Below are positions 25,758-34,890 of a stretch of 64,000 nucleotides of DNA, one piece after another. Origin of the DNA: Mesonia phycicola (GTDB lineage Bacteria > Bacteroidota > Bacteroidia > Flavobacteriales > Flavobacteriaceae); contig NZ_FQYY01000003.1 in the NCBI RefSeq assembly GCF_900141885.1, positions 62,001 through 126,000 on the forward strand, read 5' to 3'. The position numbers were made by a program, and so were the translations under genes. The notes under the pieces are model-generated. The model did not search any database. It was not told where the DNA came from and was given only the letters and a program-made list of their open reading frames with translations. The number at the start of each line of letters is the position of its first letter. Positions within the stretch are counted from its first letter, which is position 1.

Positions 25758-27449
25758 ATGTTCACAAGCGAATTACCTTTAATAAACGATAATGATTCCC
25801 TAAGAAAAAAACTTTGGTGGAAAAATGAAGAAAGCGAACAAATACTTAATCGTGGTTATCTTTTAAAAGGAGAAACCGTAGAAGGAGCTATAGATAGAAT
25901 TACTACAGCTGCCGCAAAGAGATTATACAAGCCAGAACTTAAAGAATCTTTCCAAGAGATGATAGAGCGCGGTTGGATGAGTTTAAGCTCTCCAATTTGG
26001 GCAAATATGGGTACAGAAAGAGGTTTACCTATATCTTGCTTTAACGTGCATATACCAGATAATATTGAAGGCATTACTCACAAATTAGGTGAGGTAATTA
26101 TGCAAACCAAAATTGGTGGAGGTACGTCTGGATATTTTGGAGGTTTGAGAGCAAGAGGTAGCGCAGTAACAGATAATGGTAAAAGTAGTGGTGCGGTAAG
26201 TTTTATGAAACTTTTTGACACGGCAATGGACACTATTTCTCAAGGAGGAGTTCGTCGTGGTGCATTTGCTACTTATCTAGATATTGACCACCCAGATATT
26301 GAAGAGTTTTTAAAAATTAAAAATATAGGTAACCCTATTCAAAACCTATTCAATGCAGTTTGTGTACCAGATTATTGGATGCAAGAAATGATTGATGGAG
26401 ATGGAGATAAAAGAAAAATATGGGCTAAAGTTTTAGAAAGTAGACAACAAAAAGGTTTGCCATATATTTTCTTCTCAGACAACGTAAACAGAAATAAACC
26501 TCAAGTTTACAAAGATTTAGGAATGCAAATTAATGCAAGTAACTTATGTTCAGAAATTATGCTTCCTTCTTCTGAAGAAGAATCTTTTATCTGTTGCCTA
26601 TCTTCTATGAATTTAGAATTGTATGATGAATGGAAAGATACAGAAGCCGTTAAACTAGCTATTTTCTTTTTAGATGCAGTTCTACAAGAATTTATAGAAA
26701 AAACAGAAGGTAACTACTACCTAGCTTCTGCTAACCGTTTTGCAAAAAGACACAGAGCACTAGGTCTAGGTGTTTTAGGATGGCATTCTTATTTACAGAA
26801 AAACAATATTCCGTTTGAAGGGATGGATGCTAAAATGAGAACAACAGAGATCTTTAAGCATATTCAAAATAAAGCAGACAAAGCTTCTGAAGAGTTATCT
26901 AGAATTTATGGAGAACCAGAAGTACTTAAAGGCTACGGAAGAAGAAACACCACAACATTAGCTATTGCTCCTACCACCTCATCTTCTGCTATTTTAGGGC
27001 AAACCTCACCAGGTATTGAGCCATTTAGCAGTAATTACTACAAAGCAGGATTATCTAAAGGAAACTTTATTAGAAAAAATAAATACCTTAAGCAATTACT
27101 GCAAGAAAAAGGTATTGACAATGAAGATACCTGGAGAAATATAATGTTAGATAATGGTAGTGTACAAAAGTTAGATGAACTTACCGCGCATGAAAAAGCA
27201 GTATTTAAAACTTTTAAAGAAATAAGCCAATTAGAGATCATTCAACAAGCTTCTATTAGACAAAAGTATGTTGACCAATCTCAGAGCTTAAACCTTAATA
27301 TACCTTCTGCAATACCGATTAAAGAGGTTAATAATCTTTTGATTGAAGCTTGGAAACTTGGTGTAAAAACACTTTACTACCAAAGAAGCCAAAGTGTATC
27401 TAAAGAAATGGTAAACAACCTAGTAAACTGTAGTAGTTGTGAGTCATAA
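25758..27449 (+). CDS. nrdA: Class I ribonucleotide reductase alpha subunit, short form
   Basis: The 563-residue catalytic subunit contains the redox Cys94 (PISCFN), the thiyl radical Cys264 with Glu266 (NLCSEI), the partner Cys279 (CCLSSMNL), the radical-transfer tyrosine pair (KTLYYQRSQS), and the C-terminal Cys558/Cys561 pair (NCSSCES). All catalytic residues are therefore present. It is about 130 residues shorter before the first Cys than E. coli NrdA, so the ATP-cone that senses overall activity is missing. It reduces ribonucleoside diphosphates with NrdB. A strong terminator follows at 27471. Confidence 0.95.
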   Translation: MFTSELPLINDNDSLRKKLWWKNEESEQILNRGYLLKGETVEGAIDRITTAAAKRLYKPELKESFQEMIERGWMSLSSPIWANMGTERGLPISCFNVHIPDNIEGITHKLGEVIMQTKIGGGTSGYFGGLRARGSAVTDNGKSSGAVSFMKLFDTAMDTISQGGVRRGAFATYLDIDHPDIEEFLKIKNIGNPIQNLFNAVCVPDYWMQEMIDGDGDKRKIWAKVLESRQQKGLPYIFFSDNVNRNKPQVYKDLGMQINASNLCSEIMLPSSEEESFICCLSSMNLELYDEWKDTEAVKLAIFFLDAVLQEFIEKTEGNYYLASANRFAKRHRALGLGVLGWHSYLQKNNIPFEGMDAKMRTTEIFKHIQNKADKASEELSRIYGEPEVLKGYGRRNTTTLAIAPTTSSSAILGQTSPGIEPFSSNYYKAGLSKGNFIRKNKYLKQLLQEKGIDNEDTWRNIMLDNGSVQKLDELTAHEKAVFKTFKEISQLEIIQQASIRQKYVDQSQSLNLNIPSAIPIKEVNNLLIEAWKLGVKTLYYQRSQSVSKEMVNNLVNCSSCES

Positions 27450-27470
27450 AACTTATTATTAAAACAAAAG

Positions 27471-27508
27471 AAAAAAGAGCCTTTGAAAAATTTCAAAGGC
27501 TCTTTTTT
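27471..27508. terminator. Bidirectional terminator after nrdA
   Basis: A long perfect stem (gagcctttgaaa with tttcaaaggctc, 27477-27502) with A-run and T-run flanks lies between convergent nrdA and the DUF3332 gene. Confidence 0.92.
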
Positions 27509-27527
27509 TGTTATGATTAGCTTATTT

Positions 27528-28106
27528 TTAATTCGCAACAGCAAAAGCTTCACACTCATTTTTATACATATGAGTTTCAATTACCGCTAAACCAGTTTCT
27601 CTAGACGCTTGCGGATCTACTTTTACATCTTTAGTTGGTAAATGAACAATATACATACCATCTTTAAAAGAAGATAATTTAATCTCTTCCCCATTATCTT
27701 TTACAGCCGTCCAAGATTTTTCTTCAGGACTATAAACTAAATCTACTTTTTTCCCTTTTTTAGGACCATCTAAAACTTCAATATTCATTTTGTTTTTAGT
27801 AGCTGTTAGACGCATCTTATTTCCTTCGTGCTCAATAGTTTGTGTTTCTATCTCGCCCTCAGACATTGCAATTGGGTTAGATCCAGACCAAAATTCAATT
27901 ACGTTAAAAATAATGGCATCCCCAAAAAAGAAAAGCCCATAAACCGGTACTATATTTAAACCCCAGAACAATAAGTTATTTACAAACTTATTATCTGTTA
28001 CTTGCTCGTTCCAATCTTTAAGATTATTAAACGCGCTAAAAGACCCCAAACAACTAGAACATAGTAAGCTTAAAGACAACACAGAACAAATTAAAATTTT
28101 TCTCAT
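27528..28106 (-). CDS. DUF3332 family lipoprotein
   Basis: The 192-residue protein has a lipoprotein-type signal (SLSLLCSSCLGS), then a conserved Bacteroidota stretch (FNNLKDWNEQVTDNKFVNN) with a hydrophobic segment (LLFWGLNIVPVYGLFFFGDA), and a C-terminal beta-rich domain. This matches the DUF3332 family, which has no known function. It stands alone in its own transcription unit, between the nrd terminator and the rpmA terminator. Confidence 0.8.
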   Translation of the reverse strand: MRKILICSVLSLSLLCSSCLGSFSAFNNLKDWNEQVTDNKFVNNLLFWGLNIVPVYGLFFFGDAIIFNVIEFWSGSNPIAMSEGEIETQTIEHEGNKMRLTATKNKMNIEVLDGPKKGKKVDLVYSPEEKSWTAVKDNGEEIKLSSFKDGMYIVHLPTKDVKVDPQASRETGLAVIETHMYKNECEAFAVAN

Positions 28107-28206
28107 AATTAAAAAGTTATTTTGATTAGTTTTTAAATCTATAAAATACTTTTAAGTACTTGTGTTTAAAACTTGTTAAATACTTAATAATCATAAATTT
28201 CTAAAA

Positions 28207-28246
28207 CAAAAAAAGTCGTAACAACTAAATGTTACGACTTTAAATT
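28207..28246 (-). terminator. Intrinsic terminator after rpmA
   Basis: An 11-bp stem (aaagtcgtaac 28212-28222, gttacgacttt 28231-28241) is followed on the minus strand by a T-run, 19 bp beyond the rpmA stop. Confidence 0.88.
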
Positions 28247-28264
28247 TTAAACTAGAAAAGTATC

Positions 28265-28525
28265 TTAAGCTTCAAAAGGCTCTATAGATACATAAGATTT
28301 GTTATCTTTTTTCTTAGTAAATTTTACAAGACCATCTACCTTAGCGTGTAATGTATGATCTTTTCCAGCATACACATTCTCTCCAGGATTATGTGCAGTA
28401 CCTCTTTGTCTTACGATGATATTTCCAGCAATAGCAGCTTGACCACCAAAAATCTTAACACCTAAACGTTTTGATTCTGATTCTCTACCATTCTTAGAAC
28501 TACCTACTCCTTTTTTGTGAGCCAT
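28265..28525 (-). CDS. rpmA: 50S ribosomal protein L27
   Basis: The 86-residue protein matches bL27 from start to end: [51 protein letters not shown]. The N-terminus starts directly at AHKK, without the cleavable extension found in Firmicutes. L27 reaches the peptidyl transferase centre of the large subunit. It follows rplU after 40 bp in the usual rplU-rpmA order. Confidence 0.98.
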   Translation of the reverse strand: MAHKKGVGSSKNGRESESKRLGVKIFGGQAAIAGNIIVRQRGTAHNPGENVYAGKDHTLHAKVDGLVKFTKKKDNKSYVSIEPFEA

Positions 28526-28565
28526 TGTCTTAAGGTTTTATTGTTATACTTAAGTAGTTTAGCAA

Positions 28566-29177
28566 TTAAGCTTTACCACCATCTAATTCGTCTTGCCATT
28601 TCTTTAACTCATCCCACTTACCATCAGCAGCTAATTGAGCTTGTGCTGGCCAAGTATCTGTTACGTGACTACCACGAACACCTGCAATAATTTCAGAAAT
28701 TTTTGCAGCATCAGTTTTAGCTAATTCAGCAAAAGTGCTAACACCTGCTTCTACTAAAGTTTCAGCAATTTTAGGACCTATACCTTCAATTTTCTTTAAA
28801 TCATCAGCTTTTCCTGTTGCTTTTTTAGCAGTAGTTTTTTTAGCTGGTGCAGCTTTTTTTCCACCTTTAAGAGTAATATCTTCAATAAGAATTTCTGTTA
28901 AAGATTGACGGTGACCGTTTTTCTTACGGTAACCTTTACGTCTTTTCTTTTTGAAAACAATCACTTTGTCTCCTTTTAAATGACGTGTAATTTTAGCTCC
29001 AACAAGAGCTCCTTCTATAGCCGGGGCGCCCAAAGTAATATTTTCACCATCACCTGTTAGAAGAACTTTATCAAAAGAGATACTATCTCCTTCTTCTCCT
29101 GCTAAACGATGAACAAAAACCTTTTGGTCTTTTGCAACTTTAAATTGCTGCCCTGCTATCTCTACAATTGCGTACAT
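28566..29177 (-). CDS. rplU: 50S ribosomal protein L21 with C-terminal helix-hairpin-helix extension
   Basis: Residues 1-105 are an ordinary bL21 (MYAIVEIAGQQFKV, then KKKRRKGYRKKNGHRQ). After a Lys/Ala-rich linker (residues 106-122) comes a second domain of about 80 residues starting DDLKKIEGIGPKIAETLVEAG, a helix-hairpin-helix motif of the kind found in DNA/RNA-binding proteins, followed by TFAELAKTDAAKISEII. The full length of 203 residues is about double a standard L21. I have seen such fusions as a feature of flavobacteria, so it is likely lineage-typical, but what the extra domain binds is unknown. A very good promoter lies at 29214-29244. Confidence 0.96.
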   Translation of the reverse strand: MYAIVEIAGQQFKVAKDQKVFVHRLAGEEGDSISFDKVLLTGDGENITLGAPAIEGALVGAKITRHLKGDKVIVFKKKRRKGYRKKNGHRQSLTEILIEDITLKGGKKAAPAKKTTAKKATGKADDLKKIEGIGPKIAETLVEAGVSTFAELAKTDAAKISEIIAGVRGSHVTDTWPAQAQLAADGKWDELKKWQDELDGGKA

Positions 29178-29213
29178 AGCGTAACGTATTAATTAATTAT
29201 TTAAAATCGGATG

Positions 29214-29244
29214 CAAATATACTTCTAAATAATTAAAATACAAA
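29214..29244 (-). promoter_or_regulatory. Promoter of rplU-rpmA
   Basis: The minus strand has TTTG (29244-29241), exactly 19 bases, then TATATTTG (29221-29214), the consensus Bacteroidota primary sigma factor promoter. Transcription would start about 30 bases before the rplU ATG. Confidence 0.78.
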
Positions 29245-29298
29245 TGTTTCAGTTTAAATTACTTTAATGTTTAAGTATTTCATTTTCAGCACTAAAAA

Positions 29299-29763
29299 CT
29301 ATCTATTTTTTTTAGTATTCCAACTATCTTTCATTAGCTGCATTACAGCTAGACTCATAACTACGGTGGTTGCCAATCCCATTAACGCCACAATAAAACT
29401 TACTGTACCTACACCTACTTTGTAACCAACATCAAAACTGCCCATCATTTTATCTACAAAACCTGGTTCTATATTACTAGCATAGATAGCAAAGAAAATT
29501 GTAAAAATTATGGTAGAGATAAAGCCTGAAGCCACCCCTACTCCAAAACCGCTTCCGTAGGTAAATTTTTTAAGTGCATTGTTTTTAGAGTGTTGCTTAT
29601 AGCTCTTAATTGCAAAAAATAGACCTACACCTACAATTATTAAATTTATTGCACTTACGTATGGCTTTAAATGAAGATTAAATATTGTAAGTAGTAAAAA
29701 AACTAAAATTAACAAAACGCCTATACCCAAACCATACTTAACTGAAATTGATTGATTTTTCAT
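29299..29763 (-). CDS. DUF4199 family membrane protein
   Basis: The 154-residue protein has four hydrophobic helices, with KKFTYGSGFGVGVASGFIST in the middle, matching the DUF4199 family common in Bacteroidota. It is an integral inner membrane protein of unknown role. It stands between rplU and the divergent M16 peptidase genes. Confidence 0.8.
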   Translation of the reverse strand: MKNQSISVKYGLGIGVLLILVFLLLTIFNLHLKPYVSAINLIIVGVGLFFAIKSYKQHSKNNALKKFTYGSGFGVGVASGFISTIIFTIFFAIYASNIEPGFVDKMMGSFDVGYKVGVGTVSFIVALMGLATTVVMSLAVMQLMKDSWNTKKNR

Positions 29764-29921
29764 GATATTATATTTTTTTCTTTATAATTTCAGAAAAATC
29801 AACTTAATACTATGATAAGAACCTGTTAATTTTACATTTTATAACATTTATCTCATGTTTGATGTAACAAATAATTATTTTTGAAGTCAAACATTTAGAA
29901 CAAATCAAAATCTAATTAAAC

Positions 29922-31247
29922 ATGATTAAAAGAATTAGCTTAGCTGCTTTTACTCTTTTAGCAACTTATGCTGGCTTTGCACAACAAGTAGAGTTTACAG
30001 AGTACAAACTAGACAATGGCTTAGATGTTATTTTACATCAAGATAATACAGCTCCAGTAGTTACTGTAGGTGTAATGTATCACGTAGGAGCTAAAGATGA
30101 AGAAAAAGGAAGAACTGGTTTTGCCCATTTCTTTGAGCATCTTTTATTTGAAGGTACAGAAAATATTGAACGTGGAGAGTGGTTTAATATTGTTGCTTCT
30201 AACGGAGGTAGCAATAACGCCAACACTACACAAGATAGAACTTATTACTACGAGACTTTTCCTTCGAATAAATTAAAATTAGGTTTATGGATGGAGTCTG
30301 AGCGTATGCTTCACCCAGTAATTAACCAAATTGGAGTAGATACTCAAAACGAAGTTGTAAAAGAAGAAAAACGTACTCGTATAGACAATTCTCCTTACGG
30401 TAAAATTATTTACAGCACTGGTATTAGCCCTTACATGTTTAAAGAGCACCCTTACAAAAATTCTGTAATTGGTACTATGGAAGATTTAGATGCTGCTCAA
30501 TTAGACGAGTTTAAAGCTTTTTTTGATAAATATTACGGACCAAACAACGCTACTTTAGTTGTTGCGGGTGATATTGATTTAAAAGAAGCTAAAGAATGGA
30601 TTGAAACATACTTTAAAGATATACCTGCACAACCAGCTGTTGAGCGTGTAAATATTAAAGAAGCACCTATTACTTCAGAAATTGTTGCTACAGAATATGA
30701 TGATAACATTCAAATTCCTGCAAAACTTTATGTTTACAGAACACCTTCTATGAAAGATAGAGACGCATATGTTTTAGATATGATCTCTTCTATTTTAACT
30801 GACGGGAAAAGTTCACGTATGTACAAAAAAATGGTAGATGAAAACAAAGAAGCTCTTCAAGTATTAGCTTTCCCTAGATCTCAAGAAGATTATGGTATGT
30901 ATGTTATGGGTGCTCTTGCAATGGGAGAAACCCCTTTATCTACGCTAGGTAAATCTATGGATGAAGAAATTGCTAAGCTACAAACAGAATTAATTTCTGA
31001 AAACGAATACCAAAAACTACAAAACAAATTTGAAAACAGATTTGTAAACTCTAATAGTAGTATTCAAGGTATTGCATCATCATTAGCTACTTACCATATG
31101 CTTTACGGTAACGTAAACTTAATTAATGATGAAATAGAAATCTACAGAAGTATCACTAGAGAAGATATTAAAAATGTAGCTAACAAATACCTTAAAAAGA
31201 ACCAACGTTTAAATTTAGATTACTTACCAACTCCAGAGTCTAAATAA
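29922..31247 (+). CDS. M16 family zinc peptidase (active subunit)
   Basis: The 441-residue protein has a signal peptide (ending AGFAQQ) and the inverted zinc motif HxxEH at His69-Glu72-His73 (HFFEHLLFEG), with a later conserved Glu at about 148 (NEVVKEEKR). This is the catalytic member of the M16 insulinase/processing peptidase family, exported to the periplasm. It is followed after 23 bp by a second M16-type gene without the zinc motif, the usual active/inactive pairing. Start, length and domain order fit flavobacterial relatives. Substrates are unknown. Confidence 0.94.
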   Translation: MIKRISLAAFTLLATYAGFAQQVEFTEYKLDNGLDVILHQDNTAPVVTVGVMYHVGAKDEEKGRTGFAHFFEHLLFEGTENIERGEWFNIVASNGGSNNANTTQDRTYYYETFPSNKLKLGLWMESERMLHPVINQIGVDTQNEVVKEEKRTRIDNSPYGKIIYSTGISPYMFKEHPYKNSVIGTMEDLDAAQLDEFKAFFDKYYGPNNATLVVAGDIDLKEAKEWIETYFKDIPAQPAVERVNIKEAPITSEIVATEYDDNIQIPAKLYVYRTPSMKDRDAYVLDMISSILTDGKSSRMYKKMVDENKEALQVLAFPRSQEDYGMYVMGALAMGETPLSTLGKSMDEEIAKLQTELISENEYQKLQNKFENRFVNSNSSIQGIASSLATYHMLYGNVNLINDEIEIYRSITREDIKNVANKYLKKNQRLNLDYLPTPESK

Positions 31248-31270
31248 TAACTGAAAAAACAGCTTTAAAG

Positions 31271-33337
31271 ATGAAAATTAAAATATTATCAATTTTTATA
31301 ATGTGCCTAATGGTAGTGGGTGCGCAAGCACAGATTGACAGATCTAAACAACCAGAAGCAGGACCGGCACCAAAAATAAATTTAGGCTCTCCAAAAACTT
31401 ACAAACTAAGTAACGGATTGCAAATAATGGTAGTAGAAAACCATAAATTACCAAGAGTAAGAGCTAGTTTAATTATAGATAACAAACCTCATTCTGAAGG
31501 AAGCAAAGTAGGTGTAAAATCTATTTATAGCGCAATGATGGGTAACGGAACCTCTTCTATGACCAAAGACGAGTACAACGAAAGAATAGACTTTTTAGGT
31601 GCTAACGTTGGTTTTGGTCAAGAGAGTGCCTTTGCTAGTTCTCTTTCAAAATTTTTCCCAGAAGTAATGGAGCTAATGGCAGACGGCCTATTAAATCCAA
31701 AATTTACAGAAGAAGAATTTAAAGACCAGAAAGACAGAATAATGGAAGGTCTTAAAGCAGAAGCTAAAAGCGCTAGTAGTATTGCCAGCAATGTAAGCGG
31801 AAAATTAGCTTACGGTGGCAGCCACCCTTACGGAGAGTTTGCTACAGAAGAAACTGTTGAAGCAGTTACACTTGCAGATGTAAAAGCTTACTATAATAAC
31901 TACATCTCTCCTAAAAATGCTTACCTAGTAGTTGTAGGAGATGTAGAAGCATCTGACGTTAAAAAACTAGTTAAAAAATACTTAGGAGATTGGAAAGAAA
32001 GCACTCCTCCAGGAGCGTCTTTACCAGGCTTACCAAAAGTACAATACACACAAGTAAACTTTATAGATGTACCTAACGCTGTACAAAGTGAGCTACGTGT
32101 ACAAAACACGGTTAACCTTAAAATGGCAGACGAAGATTACTTCCCTGTTTTGGTTGCAAACCAAATTTTAGGTGGTGGTTTTGGTAGTTACTTAAACATG
32201 AATTTACGTGAAGAGCACGGTTATACTTACGGTGCACGTTCTTACACTGGTGCTGATAAATATGCAAGTAGATTTTCTGCTAGCTCAAGCGTAAGAAACG
32301 CAGTTACAGATAGTGCTGTAGTAGAAATGCTAAAAGAAATTGACAGAATTAAAGTTGAAAAAGTTTCTTTTGAAGACTTAAATAACGCAAAAAATAAATT
32401 TGCAGGAGATTTTGTATTAAAATTAGAAAGCCCTTCTACTATTGCAAATTACGCTTTGAGTATAAAAACTAACGATCTTGAGAAAGATTTCTACGAGACT
32501 TTCTTAAAGAAAATCAACGCAGTAACTCAAGAAGACATTTTACGTGTTGCAAACAAGTACTTTAAAACAAATGCAATGCAAATTGTAATAGCAGGTAAAG
32601 GAAGTGAAATTGTTGAAAACATTGAAAATATTAGCTACAACGGAAAAACAATTCCTGTATTTTATTTCAATAAAGATGGTGAAAAAATAGAGAAACCAGA
32701 ATACACGAAAGAGATTCCAGAAGGTACAACTGTTAATACGGTTTACGATGCTTACATCAAAGCAATTGGAGGAAAAGAAGCTGTTGAAAAAGTGAATACT
32801 GTTGCGATGACAGGAAGTGCTTCTGTACAAGGAATGAACCTTTCATTTAATATGAAGCAAACTAACGACGGAAAAAGCGCTCAATTAGTTTCTATGAATG
32901 GTATGACTTTAAGTAAAAATATTTTTGATGGTAAAACTGGTTACCAAGAAAGACAAGGTCAAAAAATAAACTTTACAGAAGAGCAAATTGCAGATGCAAA
33001 AGCTAGCGCTGGATTGTTCCCTGAGTTAAACCCTGCAGCAGAAGCAAAACTAATTGCTATTGAAAAAGTAAACGGTAAAGATGCTTATGTAGTTCAATCT
33101 TCAGAAAAAACAAAAGATTACTACGATACTGAAACTGGTTTAAAAGTTCAATCATCTACTTCAGTTAGCCAAGCAGGACAAACAATGACCAACACTACTG
33201 GTTTTGAAGATTACAAAGAAGTGAAAGGAGTTAAATTTCCTCACGTAACGAAAGTAAGCTTCGGACCACAAGAAGTTGAAATTAAGATGTCTGAAATTAA
33301 AATTAATGAAGGTGTAACTGACGCTGACTTTAAATAA
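31271..33337 (+). CDS. M16 family protein, inactive-type subunit with extra C-terminal domain
   Basis: The 688-residue protein has a signal peptide (ending GAQAQ) and two M16-like halves, but where the zinc motif should be (residues 80-105, KSIYSAMMGNGTSS) there is no HxxEH. The R/Y-containing GGGFGSYLNMNLREEHGYTYG substrate-binding region is kept. From about residue 475 there is an additional beta-rich domain (YDAYIKAIGGKEAVEKVNTV) resembling LolA-like lipoprotein carriers. It probably forms a heterodimer with the preceding active peptidase. A terminator follows at 33356. Confidence 0.9.
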   Translation: MKIKILSIFIMCLMVVGAQAQIDRSKQPEAGPAPKINLGSPKTYKLSNGLQIMVVENHKLPRVRASLIIDNKPHSEGSKVGVKSIYSAMMGNGTSSMTKDEYNERIDFLGANVGFGQESAFASSLSKFFPEVMELMADGLLNPKFTEEEFKDQKDRIMEGLKAEAKSASSIASNVSGKLAYGGSHPYGEFATEETVEAVTLADVKAYYNNYISPKNAYLVVVGDVEASDVKKLVKKYLGDWKESTPPGASLPGLPKVQYTQVNFIDVPNAVQSELRVQNTVNLKMADEDYFPVLVANQILGGGFGSYLNMNLREEHGYTYGARSYTGADKYASRFSASSSVRNAVTDSAVVEMLKEIDRIKVEKVSFEDLNNAKNKFAGDFVLKLESPSTIANYALSIKTNDLEKDFYETFLKKINAVTQEDILRVANKYFKTNAMQIVIAGKGSEIVENIENISYNGKTIPVFYFNKDGEKIEKPEYTKEIPEGTTVNTVYDAYIKAIGGKEAVEKVNTVAMTGSASVQGMNLSFNMKQTNDGKSAQLVSMNGMTLSKNIFDGKTGYQERQGQKINFTEEQIADAKASAGLFPELNPAAEAKLIAIEKVNGKDAYVVQSSEKTKDYYDTETGLKVQSSTSVSQAGQTMTNTTGFEDYKEVKGVKFPHVTKVSFGPQEVEIKMSEIKINEGVTDADFK

Positions 33338-33355
33338 TTTCTTTTTAATATATTT

Positions 33356-33387
33356 TAAAGCCGACTCTATTAGAGTCGGCTTTTTTA
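33356..33387. terminator. Bidirectional terminator after the M16 genes
   Basis: An 11-bp stem (agccgactcta 33359-33369 with tagagtcggct 33371-33381) has A/T flanks and ends at the convergent EamA gene's stop codon. Confidence 0.85.
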
Positions 33388-34263
33388 TTTATTTTTTCTA
33401 TTAGACATATAAACACCAAACAATATAATTGCCCCAGAAACCACTTGCATTATACCAAACTTCTCTCCATCTAAAATTCCCCAAGTAAATGCCACTACAG
33501 GAATTAAGTAAGTAACAGAAGTTGAAAAAACAGGATTTGAAATTTGCACCAATCTATTAAATAGAATTTTAGCAATACCAGTACCAACTACAGATAAGAT
33601 AGCGATATACCCAATAGCAGTTTGAGTGGAAGAGTCATTTAAATTTTCAGCAGTAAAAAAATCAGCAAAAAACAATACCAAAGTTGCGGGTATCATTAAA
33701 ATAGAAAAACAACCTGTAGTAATACTTAACGCAGGTATTTCTTGTAAATGGCGTTTAATAATATGTACGTTAATAGCATACATTGTAGTAGCTAAAAGCG
33801 GTAAAAATGCATACAATAAATCTTCAGGACTATCCATTTTAGCTCCGCTACTAATAAGCAATACAGAGCCTATCAAACCAATTATTACCCCTATAATTTG
33901 ATTTTGCGTACTTTTTATTCTGAAAATAATAAACCCAAATACAATAGATAAAATAGGAACGGTGGAGTTTAAAATAGAAACTATAGCACTGTTAATTTTC
34001 AATTCTGCAAACGCGAAAAGGAAAGCAGGAAAAAAAGTTCCTAAAAAGGCAGAAACTGCAATCCATTTCCATTGGTGCTTTTCTATATTTTTTAAACTTT
34101 TAAAACCAATAAGTAGCAGAAAAATACCTGCCATAAAGGTTCTTAAAGCCCCCAATTGAAGTGGCGTTAAACCTAGTAGTCCTTTTTTAATTAAAATAAA
34201 AGAACTCCCCCACACTAAAGAAAGAGAAACTAAATAAACCCATTTAAGTTGCTGACTACTCAT
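33385..34263 (-). CDS. EamA family (DMT superfamily) transporter
   Basis: The 292-residue protein has about ten membrane segments in two EamA repeats: the N-terminal SLVWGSSFILIKKGL and SILNSTVPILSIVFG motifs and the equivalent SVTYLIPVVAFTWGIL in the second half. Members export or import small metabolites, often amino acids. The substrate cannot be read from sequence. It follows gldD in the same direction with 51 bp between them. Confidence 0.9.
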   Translation of the reverse strand: MSSQQLKWVYLVSLSLVWGSSFILIKKGLLGLTPLQLGALRTFMAGIFLLLIGFKSLKNIEKHQWKWIAVSAFLGTFFPAFLFAFAELKINSAIVSILNSTVPILSIVFGFIIFRIKSTQNQIIGVIIGLIGSVLLISSGAKMDSPEDLLYAFLPLLATTMYAINVHIIKRHLQEIPALSITTGCFSILMIPATLVLFFADFFTAENLNDSSTQTAIGYIAILSVVGTGIAKILFNRLVQISNPVFSTSVTYLIPVVAFTWGILDGEKFGIMQVVSGAIILFGVYMSNRKNK

Positions 34264-34314
34264 TGTTAGATTTTTTGCAAAAGTCTAACTATTTATTGAA
34301 AACAACTAAATAAT

Positions 34315-34890
34315 TTATTCTTGAATGGTAGCCCATTTCATTGTTTCCATAATATGACGAATATCGTTAGAAAGATAATCTGCCGCAGGCACAATACTAT
34401 CAAAATTTGGTTGCGCTTTAAAATAAATAGAACCTGTCACAAAATGATTTACGCTATCTGTTAAATAAAACTGAGCTTGAGAAGCTGCATCGCCTCTAAC
34501 TTGATAAAAAGTACCGTAAGCTTTATTTTCTACATTAATATAAGTATCTCCCTCTATTTCATCAGCCTTTATAGTGTGCTGCAATGGTAATTTTTGCGCA
34601 TCTATTAACAGTTTTTCTAAGTTGTTATTCACCTGTTTATAGGTAATAAAAATTGTTCCGTTTAATAGAGGATACTCTAAGTCTACCCAACAAGGCGTAT
34701 TTGTTCTAGATGCCTTTACTTGCACTTGGTTATTAATCTCAAACTGATAAGGACACGGTAATTGAATTTTTTTATAAATGGGCTCAGAATAATTTAGCGC
34801 CAAAAAAGCTTTAGGTTTTGGTTGGTACCCCTTATCACAACCAACCAAGAGAAGAAAAACCACACTAATTATCACTAACCTCATACCCAA
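34315..34890 (-). CDS. gldD: Gliding motility lipoprotein GldD
   Basis: The 191-residue lipoprotein (signal VVFLLLVGCDKG) has the GldD features PYQFEINNQ, CWVDLEYPLLNGTIFITY and a C-terminal RHIMETMKWATIQE. GldD is needed for flavobacterial gliding and for the T9SS motor in genetic studies, although its precise function is not known. Its start overlaps the gldE stop by about 26 bp (a second ATG lies two codons in). The gldE-gldD order after ssb and mutY is conserved in this family. Confidence 0.92.
   Translation of the reverse strand: MGMRLVIISVVFLLLVGCDKGYQPKPKAFLALNYSEPIYKKIQLPCPYQFEINNQVQVKASRTNTPCWVDLEYPLLNGTIFITYKQVNNNLEKLLIDAQKLPLQHTIKADEIEGDTYINVENKAYGTFYQVRGDAASQAQFYLTDSVNHFVTGSIYFKAQPNFDSIVPAADYLSNDIRHIMETMKWATIQE

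Noticed and set aside
32540-32830. 96-residue minus-strand frame inside the second M16 gene
   Set aside because: Phe/Cys/Asn-rich translation typical of an antisense shadow.
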